A DNA stretch of 64,000 bases from Paenibacillus radicis (ex Xue et al. 2023) (GCF_024722015.1 NZ_JANQBD010000008.1:186001-250000); one strand, 5' to 3'; positions 45,347-54,188 are shown, counted from the stretch's first letter. The notes: a model not told the origin generated them from the sequence alone. Translations and numbers: made by a program.

Positions 45347-46285
45347 TTAATATACCCCTTCCTCACCCAGTTTACGGGAAGCTCGATTTGCCAAATAGAC
45401 AAGCCCTAATCCGATAAACGCTTTAAATAGACCTACAGCGGTTGTATAGCTATATTCTCCCTGCACAATGCCGACATGATATACATAAGTATCAAAAACC
45501 TCAGAAATGTCGACATTCAGCGAATTCTGAAGGAGTAAAATGTGCTCGAATCCAGTATCCATTACATGTCCCAATCTTAAAATAAAAAGAATAACAATAG
45601 TAGAACGAAGTGCCGGTAAATTGATATGCCAGATTTGCCTTAGTCGACTTGCGCCGTCAACACGTGCCGCTTCATACAAAGTCGGGTCTACTGAGGCAAG
45701 CGCTGCAAGAAAAATGATCGCACTCCAGCCAGCTTCTTTCCATATCACTTGAAATAAATACAACATGCGAAAATAAGCGGGATTAGTCATCAATTCGATC
45801 CGTTCATAACCCCAAGTCGAAAGCAGATTGTTAATTCCCCCATCTTGAGTGGAAAATAACAACGCGGTCATACTTACAATGACTACCCAGCTTAAAAAAT
45901 GCGGGACATAAACTAGAGTTTGAGCCCCTTTCTTGAACCAGCTATGCCGGACCTCATTTAAAAGCAGCGCCAGGATAATGGGTACAGGGAAAAAAAAGAA
46001 TAGGTTCAAGGCGCTTATAATTAACGTATTGCTGAATATTTGCCAGAAATCAGGATCTTGAAATAGCCGTTGAAAGTGCTCAAAGCCTACCCACTTGCTC
46101 TTGAGAAAACCATCAAACGGATCATAATTTTGAAAAGCAATGAGAATACCGCCCATGGGAATATATTTAAAAATGATAAAGAACAGCAACCCGGGTATAA
46201 TCATCAAGTATATCGGTAAACCACGCTTCCAATCTTTCCACTCGTTCTTTTTGTTTGCTGCTTTGGTTACCAAAGAAACACTCAT
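45347..46285 (-). CDS. sugar ABC importer permease (LplB type)
   Basis: The ATG at 46285 has GGGAGGTG 6 nt upstream (312 residues); the frame extends to 46294. Six membrane helices, LPIYLMIIPGLLFFIIFKYIPMGG near the N-terminus, and the EAA loop YEAARVDGASRLRQIWHINLP identify the LplB family. It lies 13 nt after the upstream sulfatase. Confidence 0.92.
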   Translation of the reverse strand: MSVSLVTKAANKKNEWKDWKRGLPIYLMIIPGLLFFIIFKYIPMGGILIAFQNYDPFDGFLKSKWVGFEHFQRLFQDPDFWQIFSNTLIISALNLFFFFPVPIILALLLNEVRHSWFKKGAQTLVYVPHFLSWVVIVSMTALLFSTQDGGINNLLSTWGYERIELMTNPAYFRMLYLFQVIWKEAGWSAIIFLAALASVDPTLYEAARVDGASRLRQIWHINLPALRSTIVILFILRLGHVMDTGFEHILLLQNSLNVDISEVFDTYVYHVGIVQGEYSYTTAVGLFKAFIGLGLVYLANRASRKLGEEGVY

Positions 46286-46298
46286 GATCAGCACCTCC

Positions 46299-47696
46299 CT
46301 ATTTTCTTAGCAGCATCATACTAATCACTAGGCGTTTCGCCAGCTCAGGACAATCTTGTATGATATTTACTAGCTCATGCGGATCGTTCTGAAGATCGTA
46401 TAATTCATTTAAGTCGTTATGATTCTCGATAAACTTGTACCTGCCATCAAAAATCATACGGACATTATTCAGTTCGCTAAATTGATATTCTTTATGATGC
46501 TCGGTTTCAAATTTAATTTGCGGAACCAGTGATTTACCATCTAAACGACTCTGCATGTACTCCACACCGGCTAAATCCAAAATAGTTGGGTGCAGATCCA
46601 TTAATTCCGCAAGTGCTCCACTTGTTCCGGTCTTAGTTTCCCGCGGGTCGGCAATAATAAGGGGAATGCGTAAAGCTCCCTCATCCATCGTGCTTTTCTG
46701 AAATAAACCGTGGTCCCCCATCATCTCTCCATGATCCGCGCAGAAGATGACCACGGTATTATCCGATAATCCCCTCTGTTCCAAGCTATTTAACATATTC
46801 CCTACCCAGTCGTCAATTAACTTGATTGCAGCTCCATAATGCCGCTTAACCTGGTTTACATCCTGCTCAGACATCCCTTCTGTCTGCTTTTTAACCTTTT
46901 TCTTAATCCACTCTGGCTTATTGTCAAGAGTATCCTTAATGGAATCGGGAAATGTCTTATCCAGGAAGGCATCCACGTATTGGGCTGGAGCGTCCCATGG
47001 ATCATGCGGCCCGACGAAGCTTACGAATAAATGCCACGGCACTTCCGATGTGACTTGCTCCAGAAATTCACATGATTTACGGCCGATATAACTATCATGA
47101 AAGTGTTCCGCCGGAAGAGGCGACGGCCATGCTTTCCATACCTTCGACTTCGCCAAACGTAGACGATAATCTTCTACGAAAGCGGTTAATAAACCGTGTT
47201 CACGTAAATAGAATTGATACGGCCCGGCGATATGATTATCGTTATCTGGATCCATATCAAAATTGGTCAATTGGCTTCGTCGAAACGCCGCGTTCATTTT
47301 ACCTTCGGTTTGATGGGGATCCGTAAAACCAAGGTGATACATCAACGGAAGATCCCCATTCATCCCATAAAAATGATCCCCCTTATGAAAGTCTGTTTTT
47401 CCGACTACAGCCACTCGATAGCCCGCTTGTCTCAAAGCTTGATAGTAGGTGGGCTGCTCCAAAGGATAGTTTATGAAATTTTCGAGGTTTCCTACTCGAT
47501 GAGGATACACACCTGCCGCCAAAGAGCAGCGGCTCGGCCCGCAAACAGGACTGTTGCAGGCCGCCTGTTGAAATCGAATGCCCCTCGCAGCGATGCGATC
47601 GATATGAGGGGTTTCCACAAACCACGTACCCGAGCAGCTCATCCAATCGAAACGGAATTGGTCGACCATAATCAATAATATATTAGGCTGACTCAC
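46299..47696 (-). CDS. sulfatase (formylglycine type)
   Basis: The 465-residue protein starts with GTG (AAAGGAG 8 nt upstream). The metal ligand is in IMVDQFRFDW, the signature is CGPSRCSLAAGVYPHR (C-x-P-S-R), and the second metal site is CADHGEMMGDHG. There is no signal peptide, so it is cytoplasmic. It lies between the binding-protein and permease genes, which ties it to the imported substrate. It may be an exo-acting glycan sulfatase of the S1 group; the position attacked is unknown. Confidence 0.92.
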   Translation of the reverse strand: MSQPNILLIMVDQFRFDWMSCSGTWFVETPHIDRIAARGIRFQQAACNSPVCGPSRCSLAAGVYPHRVGNLENFINYPLEQPTYYQALRQAGYRVAVVGKTDFHKGDHFYGMNGDLPLMYHLGFTDPHQTEGKMNAAFRRSQLTNFDMDPDNDNHIAGPYQFYLREHGLLTAFVEDYRLRLAKSKVWKAWPSPLPAEHFHDSYIGRKSCEFLEQVTSEVPWHLFVSFVGPHDPWDAPAQYVDAFLDKTFPDSIKDTLDNKPEWIKKKVKKQTEGMSEQDVNQVKRHYGAAIKLIDDWVGNMLNSLEQRGLSDNTVVIFCADHGEMMGDHGLFQKSTMDEGALRIPLIIADPRETKTGTSGALAELMDLHPTILDLAGVEYMQSRLDGKSLVPQIKFETEHHKEYQFSELNNVRMIFDGRYKFIENHNDLNELYDLQNDPHELVNIIQDCPELAKRLVISMMLLRK

Positions 47697-47720
47697 TGCG
47701 TTAACTCCTTTTTGTTCGAA

Positions 47721-49253
47721 TTATTTTTGCTTCTGATATTGTTCATTCATTTCCTTAATGATGGCATCGCCCCCAGCTGCTTTCCAATCGGCGATCACTT
47801 TATCAATGCCATCTATGGGCTCTTGACCTACAATAATTTTGACCATTGAATCCATCCATTTTTTGTCTATGGTCGTTCCAACCTTCGTTGCCGTTTCGGA
47901 AACAAAGCCAAAGCCATCATTTGCTATTTTTACTTTCTCATTATTATCGAAATACGATTTGATCGTGGCTATCTCCTTAGGATCCATCCATTTATAAATT
48001 AAAAACATCGGATCAAACCGCTTGAAAAACCAGCCGACAAGCAAAAATTGTCTGTCCTTCGTCGATGCCTCCAACTGTTCGTATTTGGTGTCAGAGATTT
48101 TCTTATAATGGACGCCTTCAATGCCATGCTTAACCAAATCATAACCTTCATCCGATAACAAATAGTCCATCATTTTCAGTATTCTTTGCTGCTTCTTAGG
48201 GTCGAGCTTCGAATTAATGACAATTTTATCCGACGTAGGGTCGCCCGGCATTCCGCTCTTGCCTGATGGTCCTTTGGGCGGTAAGATCTGAACGAGTTCA
48301 GCCTTAGGATCCACTTTCATCAAAGGAGGTAAGGTTTCGATATAAAGCTGCTGAGGATTTACATTTGCAACTCCGGATTTTCCTGCCTCCAGCTTATTAA
48401 GTGAATCACGTGACTTTAAGATCGGAAAATCTTTATCTAATACACCCTCTGCATACGCCTTACGCATAAACCCTATGAAATCCTTCAACTCTTTACTTTG
48501 TACCTGCATCGGGACAAGTTTACCGTTATCCAACTTCCATTTGTTCGCAAGCCCAAAGCTGGCAGTCAAGTAATTTGCGGTACCCTTAAAGCCGAAAGCA
48601 CCTCCTGGACTAATTTCCATCGAAAAGCCTACCGTATCCTGTTTTCCGTTGCCATCTGGGTCTTTTGTAGCAAATGCTTTTGTCACCTCATAGAATTCAT
48701 CGATCGTCTCCGGCGCCTTAAGTCCTAGTTTATCAAGCCAATCCTTGCGCATGGCGAGCGAGTCCCTTGCTTCTTGATAGTAGAAGGGAATGCCGTAATA
48801 TTTATCTTTCGGGTTAAAGTGTTGTAACGACACTTCCGGAATATACTTGGTAATGTTGGGATACTTGCTCAATTCGGGTTTAACATCCATAAACACATTT
48901 CTTTCCTGCCACTTCACATACTCTGTGTTCGTCATATAAAATACATCCGGGAAATTGTTAGCTGCTGCCAAAACATTCAGCTTCTCTGGATAGTTGGCAG
49001 AGGGAACCCATTCAATCTTGAGGTCAATATTAAGCTTTTTGTTCAGTTCCTCTATGATAGGATGATTAGGCGGCCATCCCCCTCCGGCGTAGCTTCGTGT
49101 CATTAGGTTAATTGTCATTTTTTCTCCAAGATCGTTAGCTACTGCCTTGCCGCCCGCCGCTTCTTTCTTATCAACGACTTGTCCCCCCGAACATCCCGCG
49201 ATGGTCCCTGTTAGCAACAAGCAACTTACGGTAAGCGCTATCTTTTTTTTCAT
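47721..49253 (-). CDS. extracellular solute-binding lipoprotein of sugar ABC importer
   Basis: The 510-residue protein begins MKKKIALTVSCLLLTGTIAGCSGG, a lipoprotein signal with the lipidated Cys at about 21, after GGGGGAGG. The mature part is of the LipO/YtcQ type (SANYPEKLNVLAAANNFPDV, DPDGNGKQDTVGFSME). It should bind the imported glycan fragment. Its promoter region carries the 39-bp box at 49324-49362. It is the first gene of the operon that runs to 39704. Confidence 0.93.
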   Translation of the reverse strand: MKKKIALTVSCLLLTGTIAGCSGGQVVDKKEAAGGKAVANDLGEKMTINLMTRSYAGGGWPPNHPIIEELNKKLNIDLKIEWVPSANYPEKLNVLAAANNFPDVFYMTNTEYVKWQERNVFMDVKPELSKYPNITKYIPEVSLQHFNPKDKYYGIPFYYQEARDSLAMRKDWLDKLGLKAPETIDEFYEVTKAFATKDPDGNGKQDTVGFSMEISPGGAFGFKGTANYLTASFGLANKWKLDNGKLVPMQVQSKELKDFIGFMRKAYAEGVLDKDFPILKSRDSLNKLEAGKSGVANVNPQQLYIETLPPLMKVDPKAELVQILPPKGPSGKSGMPGDPTSDKIVINSKLDPKKQQRILKMMDYLLSDEGYDLVKHGIEGVHYKKISDTKYEQLEASTKDRQFLLVGWFFKRFDPMFLIYKWMDPKEIATIKSYFDNNEKVKIANDGFGFVSETATKVGTTIDKKWMDSMVKIIVGQEPIDGIDKVIADWKAAGGDAIIKEMNEQYQKQK

Positions 49254-49323
49254 ATCTATAAAACCTCCCCCAATTTTTCTCCACTAATGGATACTTTGAA
49301 TATATCAGTAAACCGATCCAAGT

Positions 49324-49362
49324 GTCGTTAACGGATCTTCCGATTTGTTTGCATTTTATCCA
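49324..49362 (-). promoter_or_regulatory. 39-bp conserved upstream box, copy A
   Basis: It lies 71 nt upstream of the binding-protein start. On the minus strand it begins TGGATAAAATGCAAA and continues AAATCGGA..ATCCG. By eye 34 of 39 positions match copy B at 50955-50993. The TCGGA/TCCGA halves form a short palindrome. I infer a binding site for the local AraC-type response regulator. Confidence 0.7.
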
Positions 49363-49386
49363 CAATGATCAGGCTCCCTCATTTAG

Positions 49387-50865
49387 TCACGATATCTGCA
49401 GACCTCTTGAATCTCTATGATGAGGGACCACGTCACAGGTTTCTTGATAGAAATCTAACATTCTCTCTTTTAGAAGAAGCAGCTCGCCTGCTAAAGAGCT
49501 ATCGTTAATTTTATTTTGCGTTTCACCAGGATCTTGGTTTAAGTCGTATAATTCGTCTGTTTCGTAAAATCTCCGTACATATTTAAAGTTTTTTGTACGG
49601 ATCATCGTGGCCTTGGTGTGCTCCGGGCCTTCGCTTCGCTGCATCTCGCCTCTAGGCCAATACAACATGGAGGTATTTTCGTTAGCCGGGGCCGACTCGT
49701 TGCAGTGGAGTTCATCGTGCAATCGGCCGCCTTCGCAAAATACAGCATCTCGATGTTCATCCCTTTCTCCTGCAATGAGAGGAGCAAGGGAATGGCCGAA
49801 ATGCGTATAATCAGGAGTGATTCCTGCATAATGATGCACGGTGGCTGACAAGTCTACAAGCTCTACAAGCGCCTCACTGATTCTTGGTTTGACCTTGTTA
49901 TGTAACGGGGGCTTTACGATAAACGGAACCCGGGTCAAGCAATCCTCAAACGTGTTTTGTGCTTTTTCAACCAGCCCGTAATCCCCTGTGAAATCCCCAT
50001 GGTCTGAAAAGAAGAAAACAGCAGTATCATCATAAATCCCGGCTTCTTTAAGCGCATCCATTAACATGCCGAATTGATGGTCAACGCGCGAACACATGCC
50101 GTAATAGGTGGCTCGAAGCTCAGTCCATCGTTCCTCTGTCCAGTCCTGCATATGTTGCTTCTCTCGCAGTCCCGACATCATGGACGACTTGTCGCTTGAG
50201 AGCATGTCCGGTGAAATCCGCTTCGGAATAAGGGATCGGTCGATAAGATTAAACCAAGGGTCTTCTACAGCATATGGCGGATGCGGGTAAATAATTGGCA
50301 AATAAATACATAAGGGCTGGTCCGTAGGGGCATTCTTTATTAGCTCGATGGCTCCTAAAACATTAGCCCAGTCGGAGTCGTAATACAACTCTTCATCACT
50401 TTCATTTTCCATCTTACCCACATAAAATGAGTAAAATGTATCGCTGTCCGGTTGTCCGCGTCTTAAATCCCCGCCAAACATAGGCTTGGGCGAACGTTCA
50501 GGTTTGTATTTCACATTGCAGTAGGCATCAAATCCGTTTTCACCTGGAACTAGATCATTTTTGCCGCCCCACCAGACAAAATACCCTTCATCCTTTAACG
50601 TTTTTAGTAATACCGGCTCATCCGGCTTCATCATATTATACATGGTGCGATGTCCTCTAACATGTGGATACCATCCGGACATAAATGAGCAACGGCTTGG
50701 CGTGCATACAGGGTTTTGACAGAAGGCATTTTGAAAAGAAACGGCATCGTTAGCAACGATATGGTCCAAATGTGGCGTTATTGCTGCAGGATTACCCATA
50801 TGGCCCAATACGTCGCCCCTCCATTGATCAGGGTTAAATAAAATAATATGCGGCTTTTTTTTCAT
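49387..50865 (-). CDS. sulfatase (formylglycine type)
   Basis: The 492-residue protein starts at ATG 50865 with GGGAGGG upstream. The metal ligand is in FNPDQWRGDVLG, the signature is CTPSRCSFMSGWYPHVRG, and the second metal site is FSDHGDFTGDYG. There is no signal peptide. Like the other two it needs a formylglycine-generating enzyme, which is not encoded here. It is transcribed from its own promoter region with copy B of the shared box, just upstream of the binding-protein gene. Confidence 0.92.
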   Translation of the reverse strand: MKKKPHIILFNPDQWRGDVLGHMGNPAAITPHLDHIVANDAVSFQNAFCQNPVCTPSRCSFMSGWYPHVRGHRTMYNMMKPDEPVLLKTLKDEGYFVWWGGKNDLVPGENGFDAYCNVKYKPERSPKPMFGGDLRRGQPDSDTFYSFYVGKMENESDEELYYDSDWANVLGAIELIKNAPTDQPLCIYLPIIYPHPPYAVEDPWFNLIDRSLIPKRISPDMLSSDKSSMMSGLREKQHMQDWTEERWTELRATYYGMCSRVDHQFGMLMDALKEAGIYDDTAVFFFSDHGDFTGDYGLVEKAQNTFEDCLTRVPFIVKPPLHNKVKPRISEALVELVDLSATVHHYAGITPDYTHFGHSLAPLIAGERDEHRDAVFCEGGRLHDELHCNESAPANENTSMLYWPRGEMQRSEGPEHTKATMIRTKNFKYVRRFYETDELYDLNQDPGETQNKINDSSLAGELLLLKERMLDFYQETCDVVPHHRDSRGLQIS

Positions 50866-50954
50866 TCGACCAGACCCTCCCGTTTAATATGATGCTTCCT
50901 TAATTATTTGAATATAAAGCGGTATATTAAATATACGGTTAAAGGAATCTATGA

Positions 50955-50993
50955 GTCATTATCGGATTGTCCGATTTCTTTGCATTTTATCCA
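50955..50993 (-). promoter_or_regulatory. 39-bp conserved upstream box, copy B
   Basis: The box lies 90 nt upstream of the sulfatase start. It shares TTTGCATTTTATCCA (+ strand) and CGGAT..TCCGATTT with copy A at the same internal spacing. The equal position relative to the two genes argues for a regulatory site rather than a coding remnant. Confidence 0.7.
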
Positions 50994-51062
50994 GATATAT
51001 AGCTTACAGTCTAAGAAGGGAGCAAATGATCCATTATCCAATCTAGTGAAATTTAAACTAAA

Positions 51063-51109
51063 AACAAGCTTGGGTGGAAGACTTCCTCCACCCAAGCTTG
51101 TTCTTTTTT
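51063..51109. terminator. strong terminator-like inverted repeat
   Basis: AACAAGCTTGGGTGGA (51063-51078) pairs with TCCACCCAAGCTTGTT (51087-51102) around an 8-nt loop, and CTTTTTT follows. A runs precede it, so it could act in both directions. It separates the sulfatase promoter from the unit upstream. Confidence 0.88.
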
Positions 51110-51304
51110 CACAAGGCTTCTTTATCATAAGATTATTCAATATATGAGCTTATGTTTTCCAAATATACTATTCATATTCTCAATGAAATTCCGCGTTTAA
51201 GTATCCCACATCGATTCCCCCAAATAACTAACGTGGCTTCAAGAATAAGATACTCACTTAGCAAATATGTGTGAATACCTATTCCCTTGATTGCACGCCT
51301 TAGT

Positions 51305-51400
51305 ACCATGACAAACAGACTGCTGGCATCATCGGTAGCCTGTTCAACAATGGGCGGAGAACCTATGCAAATGCGCATATCTTGCAGGAAAGCACCAAAT
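51305..51400 (-). repeat. long member of the hairpin repeat family (copy 2 of an inverted pair)
   Basis: The minus strand reads GTGCTTTCCTGCAAGATATG, GCGCATTTGCATAGG, TCCGCCCA and the hairpin arms AACAGACT/AGCCTGTT (51314-51344), closely matching 10880-11010 on the + strand. Confidence 0.7.
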
Positions 51401-51453
51401 GGATACGACTTGAAAGGCACATCGACGTGTATCAAGCAACGTTCTGCCTTAGT

Positions 51454-51786
51454 TTAATCATTAGTTAGGCTTTTCGCTAACCCACGAACTGCTTTCAATT
51501 TCATGTCCAAATATCGTTCTTTTTTATATGCATCCCAAAAAAATTGCTTTAGTCCAATCTCTTTATACATTAGACTTCCGAGTATTTTATTTCGTAAAGC
51601 ATTGTCTTTTATTATAAAATAAATATTTTTTAAAACATGAACATCATTTTCTTTTATATAATGATAATCCAAATCACTTATAGCTTCTCTAAATTGTAAA
51701 TTTCTTTCGGAAACAATAGCTTCCTTCAGATACCCAATGGCAGCTTCATGACGGTTTCGATTCATCAAATAATCACCCGGTTTCAT
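51454..51786 (-). CDS. small hypothetical helical protein
   Basis: The 110-residue frame begins MKPGDYLMNRNRHEAAIGYLKEA and is predicted to be all-helical, with HEAT/TPR-like pairs (EAIVSERNLQFREAISDLDY, KAVRGLAKSLTND). I cannot assign a family. It may be the 3' part of a larger repeat protein. The ribosome site is weak, and the gene lies between two hairpin repeats. Confidence 0.5.
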   Translation of the reverse strand: MKPGDYLMNRNRHEAAIGYLKEAIVSERNLQFREAISDLDYHYIKENDVHVLKNIYFIIKDNALRNKILGSLMYKEIGLKQFFWDAYKKERYLDMKLKAVRGLAKSLTND

Positions 51787-51828
51787 TCTGATCGGAATTA
51801 TCTAATAACTCCTTAATAACTCTTTTCC

Positions 51829-51920
51829 AAGATTACTGCCCTTTACTTCAACGGACGACGGCAGCCCATCATATACCGGCTACCGTCGTGTTGTGATTGA
51901 ACTATTAGTTCTGCGTTAAT
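51829..51920. repeat. hairpin element of the dispersed intergenic family
   Basis: The left flank is ACTGCCCTTTACTTCAACGG, the stem ACGACGG (51855-51861) pairs with CCGTCGT (51883-51889), the core is GCAGCCCATCATATACCGGC, and the right flank is TTGAACTATTAGTTCTGCG. The right part overlaps the 3' end of the kinase-like gene. Confidence 0.65.
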
Positions 51921-52432
51921 TTTAATGATTTCATTTTCTCTATAAACTGCCTAGCTGCCTTAGGGGAGCCCAGAATGATAATTTCCTTTTCTTGTGAAAG
52001 TCTATGAAGTTTTTCTAATATCTTAGGCTTCTGTTTTTCAGGATATTCCCACACCCACTTCAAAAATTGGAGATCGAGTCTTTCTTCACAACCTTCTGCC
52101 ATGTCTATCCTATTTTTCTTATGGTACTGAATTCTTCTCTTCAACACACGGTACAGACATAACCATTTAGAAAGGTCGATAAAAATTATCGTATCCGCAG
52201 ATTGCAATCTAATATCAATTGTACCTCCGTAATTACCATCGATAATCCAATTCTCACGACTTATAAGTTCCTCTTGAACCTTTCGTTGTTCTTCTTTGGG
52301 CGTGCCTACCCACCCTGGTTTCCAAAATATTGCGTCTAGGTGGTAAACTTTAATTCCTAGAATGTTGCCTAACTGACGAGCTAATGATGACTTTCCTGAA
52401 CCGCCAGAACCTATAAGCATTATCTTTTTCAT
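51905..52432 (-). CDS. P-loop kinase-like protein (FlaR/topology-modulation family)
   Basis: The 175-residue protein begins MKKIMLIGSGGSGKSSLARQ, a Walker A motif. VYHLDAIFWKPGW and IIDGNYGGTIDIRL are the hallmarks of the family called DNA topology modulation protein or FlaR, which belongs to the adenylate-kinase-like superfamily. A lid-like segment RIQYHKKNR follows. The biochemical role is not settled in the literature. It is monocistronic between hairpin repeats. Confidence 0.88.
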   Translation of the reverse strand: MKKIMLIGSGGSGKSSLARQLGNILGIKVYHLDAIFWKPGWVGTPKEEQRKVQEELISRENWIIDGNYGGTIDIRLQSADTIIFIDLSKWLCLYRVLKRRIQYHKKNRIDMAEGCEERLDLQFLKWVWEYPEKQKPKILEKLHRLSQEKEIIILGSPKAARQFIEKMKSLKLTQN

Positions 52433-52504
52433 AAAGCCCTCCGTGGTTTTTCATAAACCTCCGTTAGCAAAGATACATTCCTTATTTTACCACAAATAAC
52501 TATT

Positions 52505-52585
52505 GCAAATAACTGCCAGTTACTTCAACTGGCTGTCGGCTAACCGGCAGCCTGCTGTTATTGAGCTCTCGTTTCCTGTTAATTT
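52505..52585. repeat. hairpin element of the dispersed intergenic family
   Basis: The left flank is AACTGCCAGTTACTTCAACT, the stem GGCTGTCGG/CCGGCAGCC lies at 52531-52552, and the right flank is TTGAGCTCTCGTTTCCTG. Confidence 0.7.
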
Positions 52586-52776
52586 AGACTTGGGTGGGAT
52601 AATAATTTTATTCCAGAATATCCACTTTCCTTTCCCCACTGATGCAACCTGCTAGCTTGTGCTTCTCTCTTTTCACATCAAGCAACCAAAAGAGCAGGTG
52701 TCTCGGCATTGCGCCTGCCAGTACATCAGTATCAAATACCCTATTTTATGAGGATGTGGATGTTCGAACACAAGGA

Positions 52777-52801
52777 GACCCACAGCAACGGGCTGTGGGT
52801 C
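52777..52801 (-). terminator. terminator-like hairpin after the oligogalacturonate lyase gene
   Basis: GACCCACAGC (52777-52786) pairs perfectly with GCTGTGGGTC (52792-52801) around a 5-nt loop. It lies 46 nt past the stop codon on the minus strand. The T tract is poor, so efficiency is uncertain. Confidence 0.7.
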
Positions 52802-52847
52802 ATAATTTTATATATTATAAAGGGAAGTCTGCCCACCGAAGTTTGGT

Positions 52848-53999
52848 TTAATCCAGATCGATTAAATACAAATTATTGTTCCTGTTCTCCCGATCGGAAG
52901 CGAACAAGATCTGCCTACCTGTCCAGCTGAAGGTCGGGTGGGCGTGCCTGCGGTTGTTGTACCAGGACGTCTTGTGCGTGCAAAGCGGAACCGGTGCCGG
53001 CTTTTCTTCATCAAGTCTGATTAGCACCAGATCATCGACGTCGTCGCCAACAAGCAGGGAATTGTCGTTATTGGCGTGGTAATGGTTACAATAATAAGGC
53101 AGCTCTATTGTGCGTATGACTTCGCCTTTCTTGTTAGCCAACCCGACATACGGTACCTGATTCTGTTCCGGCTCTGCATGTACAGTAGCTTGGGTGCGAT
53201 CGGAGGTGATCGTACCGTCGTGGCCTTTTTTCCTATTATCAAAGAAAATCATGCCGTCACGGGTCCAAAATTCGTGGCCTACACAATCATCCTCCCCCTG
53301 ACGAAAGCATGGGGTCACCGATCGTGAGACGGTATCAAGCAGCCACATCCGCTGGTGCACCAAGTTCCAAGGGCCCTCATGACAAAACATTGCGATCGTG
53401 CTGTCGTCCGGGGAAAATTGAAAATGACCGAGATAATGGGTATCCTCCCACACGTTGACCGCAGCGGAGCCATCCATATTCACGAGGGTGATCCACGCCT
53501 TTTTCACAGAATACATCGATTCCTTAAACCCAGAATAGTTTGCCCCCCGCTCAATGTTGACGTTTTCGTTGCGGATCACGCCGGTATATTTTTTGCACGG
53601 ACTAATAAATGGGGAGCCTAATCGGACGTTTCCTCTTTCTTCGTAAATCACTTCCGATTGCAGCGTTCTCGTATTCACCTTTTTCAAGGTATTACCGGTT
53701 GTATAGACCAGCAGCTCGCTGTCCGGGCATTTTGTATGTGTTTTGATCCCTTGCTTTTCGTCCGTCACTTGCGTTATGAGCCCTGAGGCTATATCCATTT
53801 TAAAAAAATTGTAAACCTCCGGACTTTCCGAGGACCGGTCCGACAGAAAGTAAATCTCTTGATCGCCAAGCGTAAAGGAGTTATCCGTAAAGTAAAGGTG
53901 GTAATTGTTGGAGCCGTTTGACGTCAACTGCCACACCAGCCTGCCTGTTTTCTCATCCTTATAGCTCTTTTTCTCCGACTGAAACGTTTGACCTATCAT
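52848..53999 (-). CDS. ogl: oligogalacturonate lyase (PL22)
   Basis: The ATG at 53999 follows GAGGAGGG by 5 nt and gives 383 residues, the usual length of Ogl. The beta-propeller sequence shows the family pattern: DEKTGRLVWQLTSNGSNNYHLYF, FLSDRSS near the N-terminus, then EGPWNLVHQRMWLLD, CVGHEFWTRDG, YCNHYHANNDNSLLVGD and a C-terminal HPTFSWTGRQILFASDRENR, including several of the metal-binding His. It cleaves unsaturated digalacturonate inside the cell to a product that isomerises to 5-keto-4-deoxyuronate. This ties the region firmly to pectin breakdown. It stands alone without Kdu/Kdg genes nearby. Confidence 0.92.
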   Translation of the reverse strand: MIGQTFQSEKKSYKDEKTGRLVWQLTSNGSNNYHLYFTDNSFTLGDQEIYFLSDRSSESPEVYNFFKMDIASGLITQVTDEKQGIKTHTKCPDSELLVYTTGNTLKKVNTRTLQSEVIYEERGNVRLGSPFISPCKKYTGVIRNENVNIERGANYSGFKESMYSVKKAWITLVNMDGSAAVNVWEDTHYLGHFQFSPDDSTIAMFCHEGPWNLVHQRMWLLDTVSRSVTPCFRQGEDDCVGHEFWTRDGMIFFDNRKKGHDGTITSDRTQATVHAEPEQNQVPYVGLANKKGEVIRTIELPYYCNHYHANNDNSLLVGDDVDDLVLIRLDEEKPAPVPLCTHKTSWYNNRRHAHPTFSWTGRQILFASDRENRNNNLYLIDLD

Positions 54000-54060
54000 G
54001 TAAGCCCTCCTCTTATTTTTGAACTTCACAATTGCCTATTGAGGTATTCGTGAAATGATT

Positions 54061-54160
54061 TGAACTATCCTGCCCGTCAGCTCAATGAATACCGGATCAT
54101 TTTTGAGAAGATTCCTCAATTGTGGGAAATAATATATGTTCTTGTCACTGACTTTTGATA
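54061..54160 (+). repeat. direct repeat, copy 1 (CCTGCCCGTCAGCTCAA... type)
   Basis: The segment matches 57732-57830 in the same orientation: ACTATCCTGCCC, AGCTCAA.GAAT, TCATTTT, CAATTGTGG.AAA and TCTTGTCA occur in the same order and similar spacing. Its left end is the left flank of the hairpin family, but no GGCTGC hairpin follows. Confidence 0.6.
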
Positions 54161-54188
54161 AGAACCTATATCGTTAAAATGAAAAAAA

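Larger units (their letters stand above)
50866..51453. other. intergenic region with regulatory box, terminator and long repeat
   Basis: From left to right: the promoter region of the sulfatase with box B, the terminator at 51063-51109, and the inverted copy of the long hairpin repeat. No gene is supported. An 87-codon minus-strand frame here only traverses the repeat. Confidence 0.6.
52433..52847. other. intergenic region with hairpin repeat and terminator
   Basis: It holds the hairpin element at 52505-52585 and the terminator of the oligogalacturonate lyase gene. No gene is seen. Confidence 0.6.

Noticed and set aside
51172-51435. 87-codon minus-strand frame
   Set aside because: It only traverses the long hairpin repeat; the second repeat copy has no matching start.
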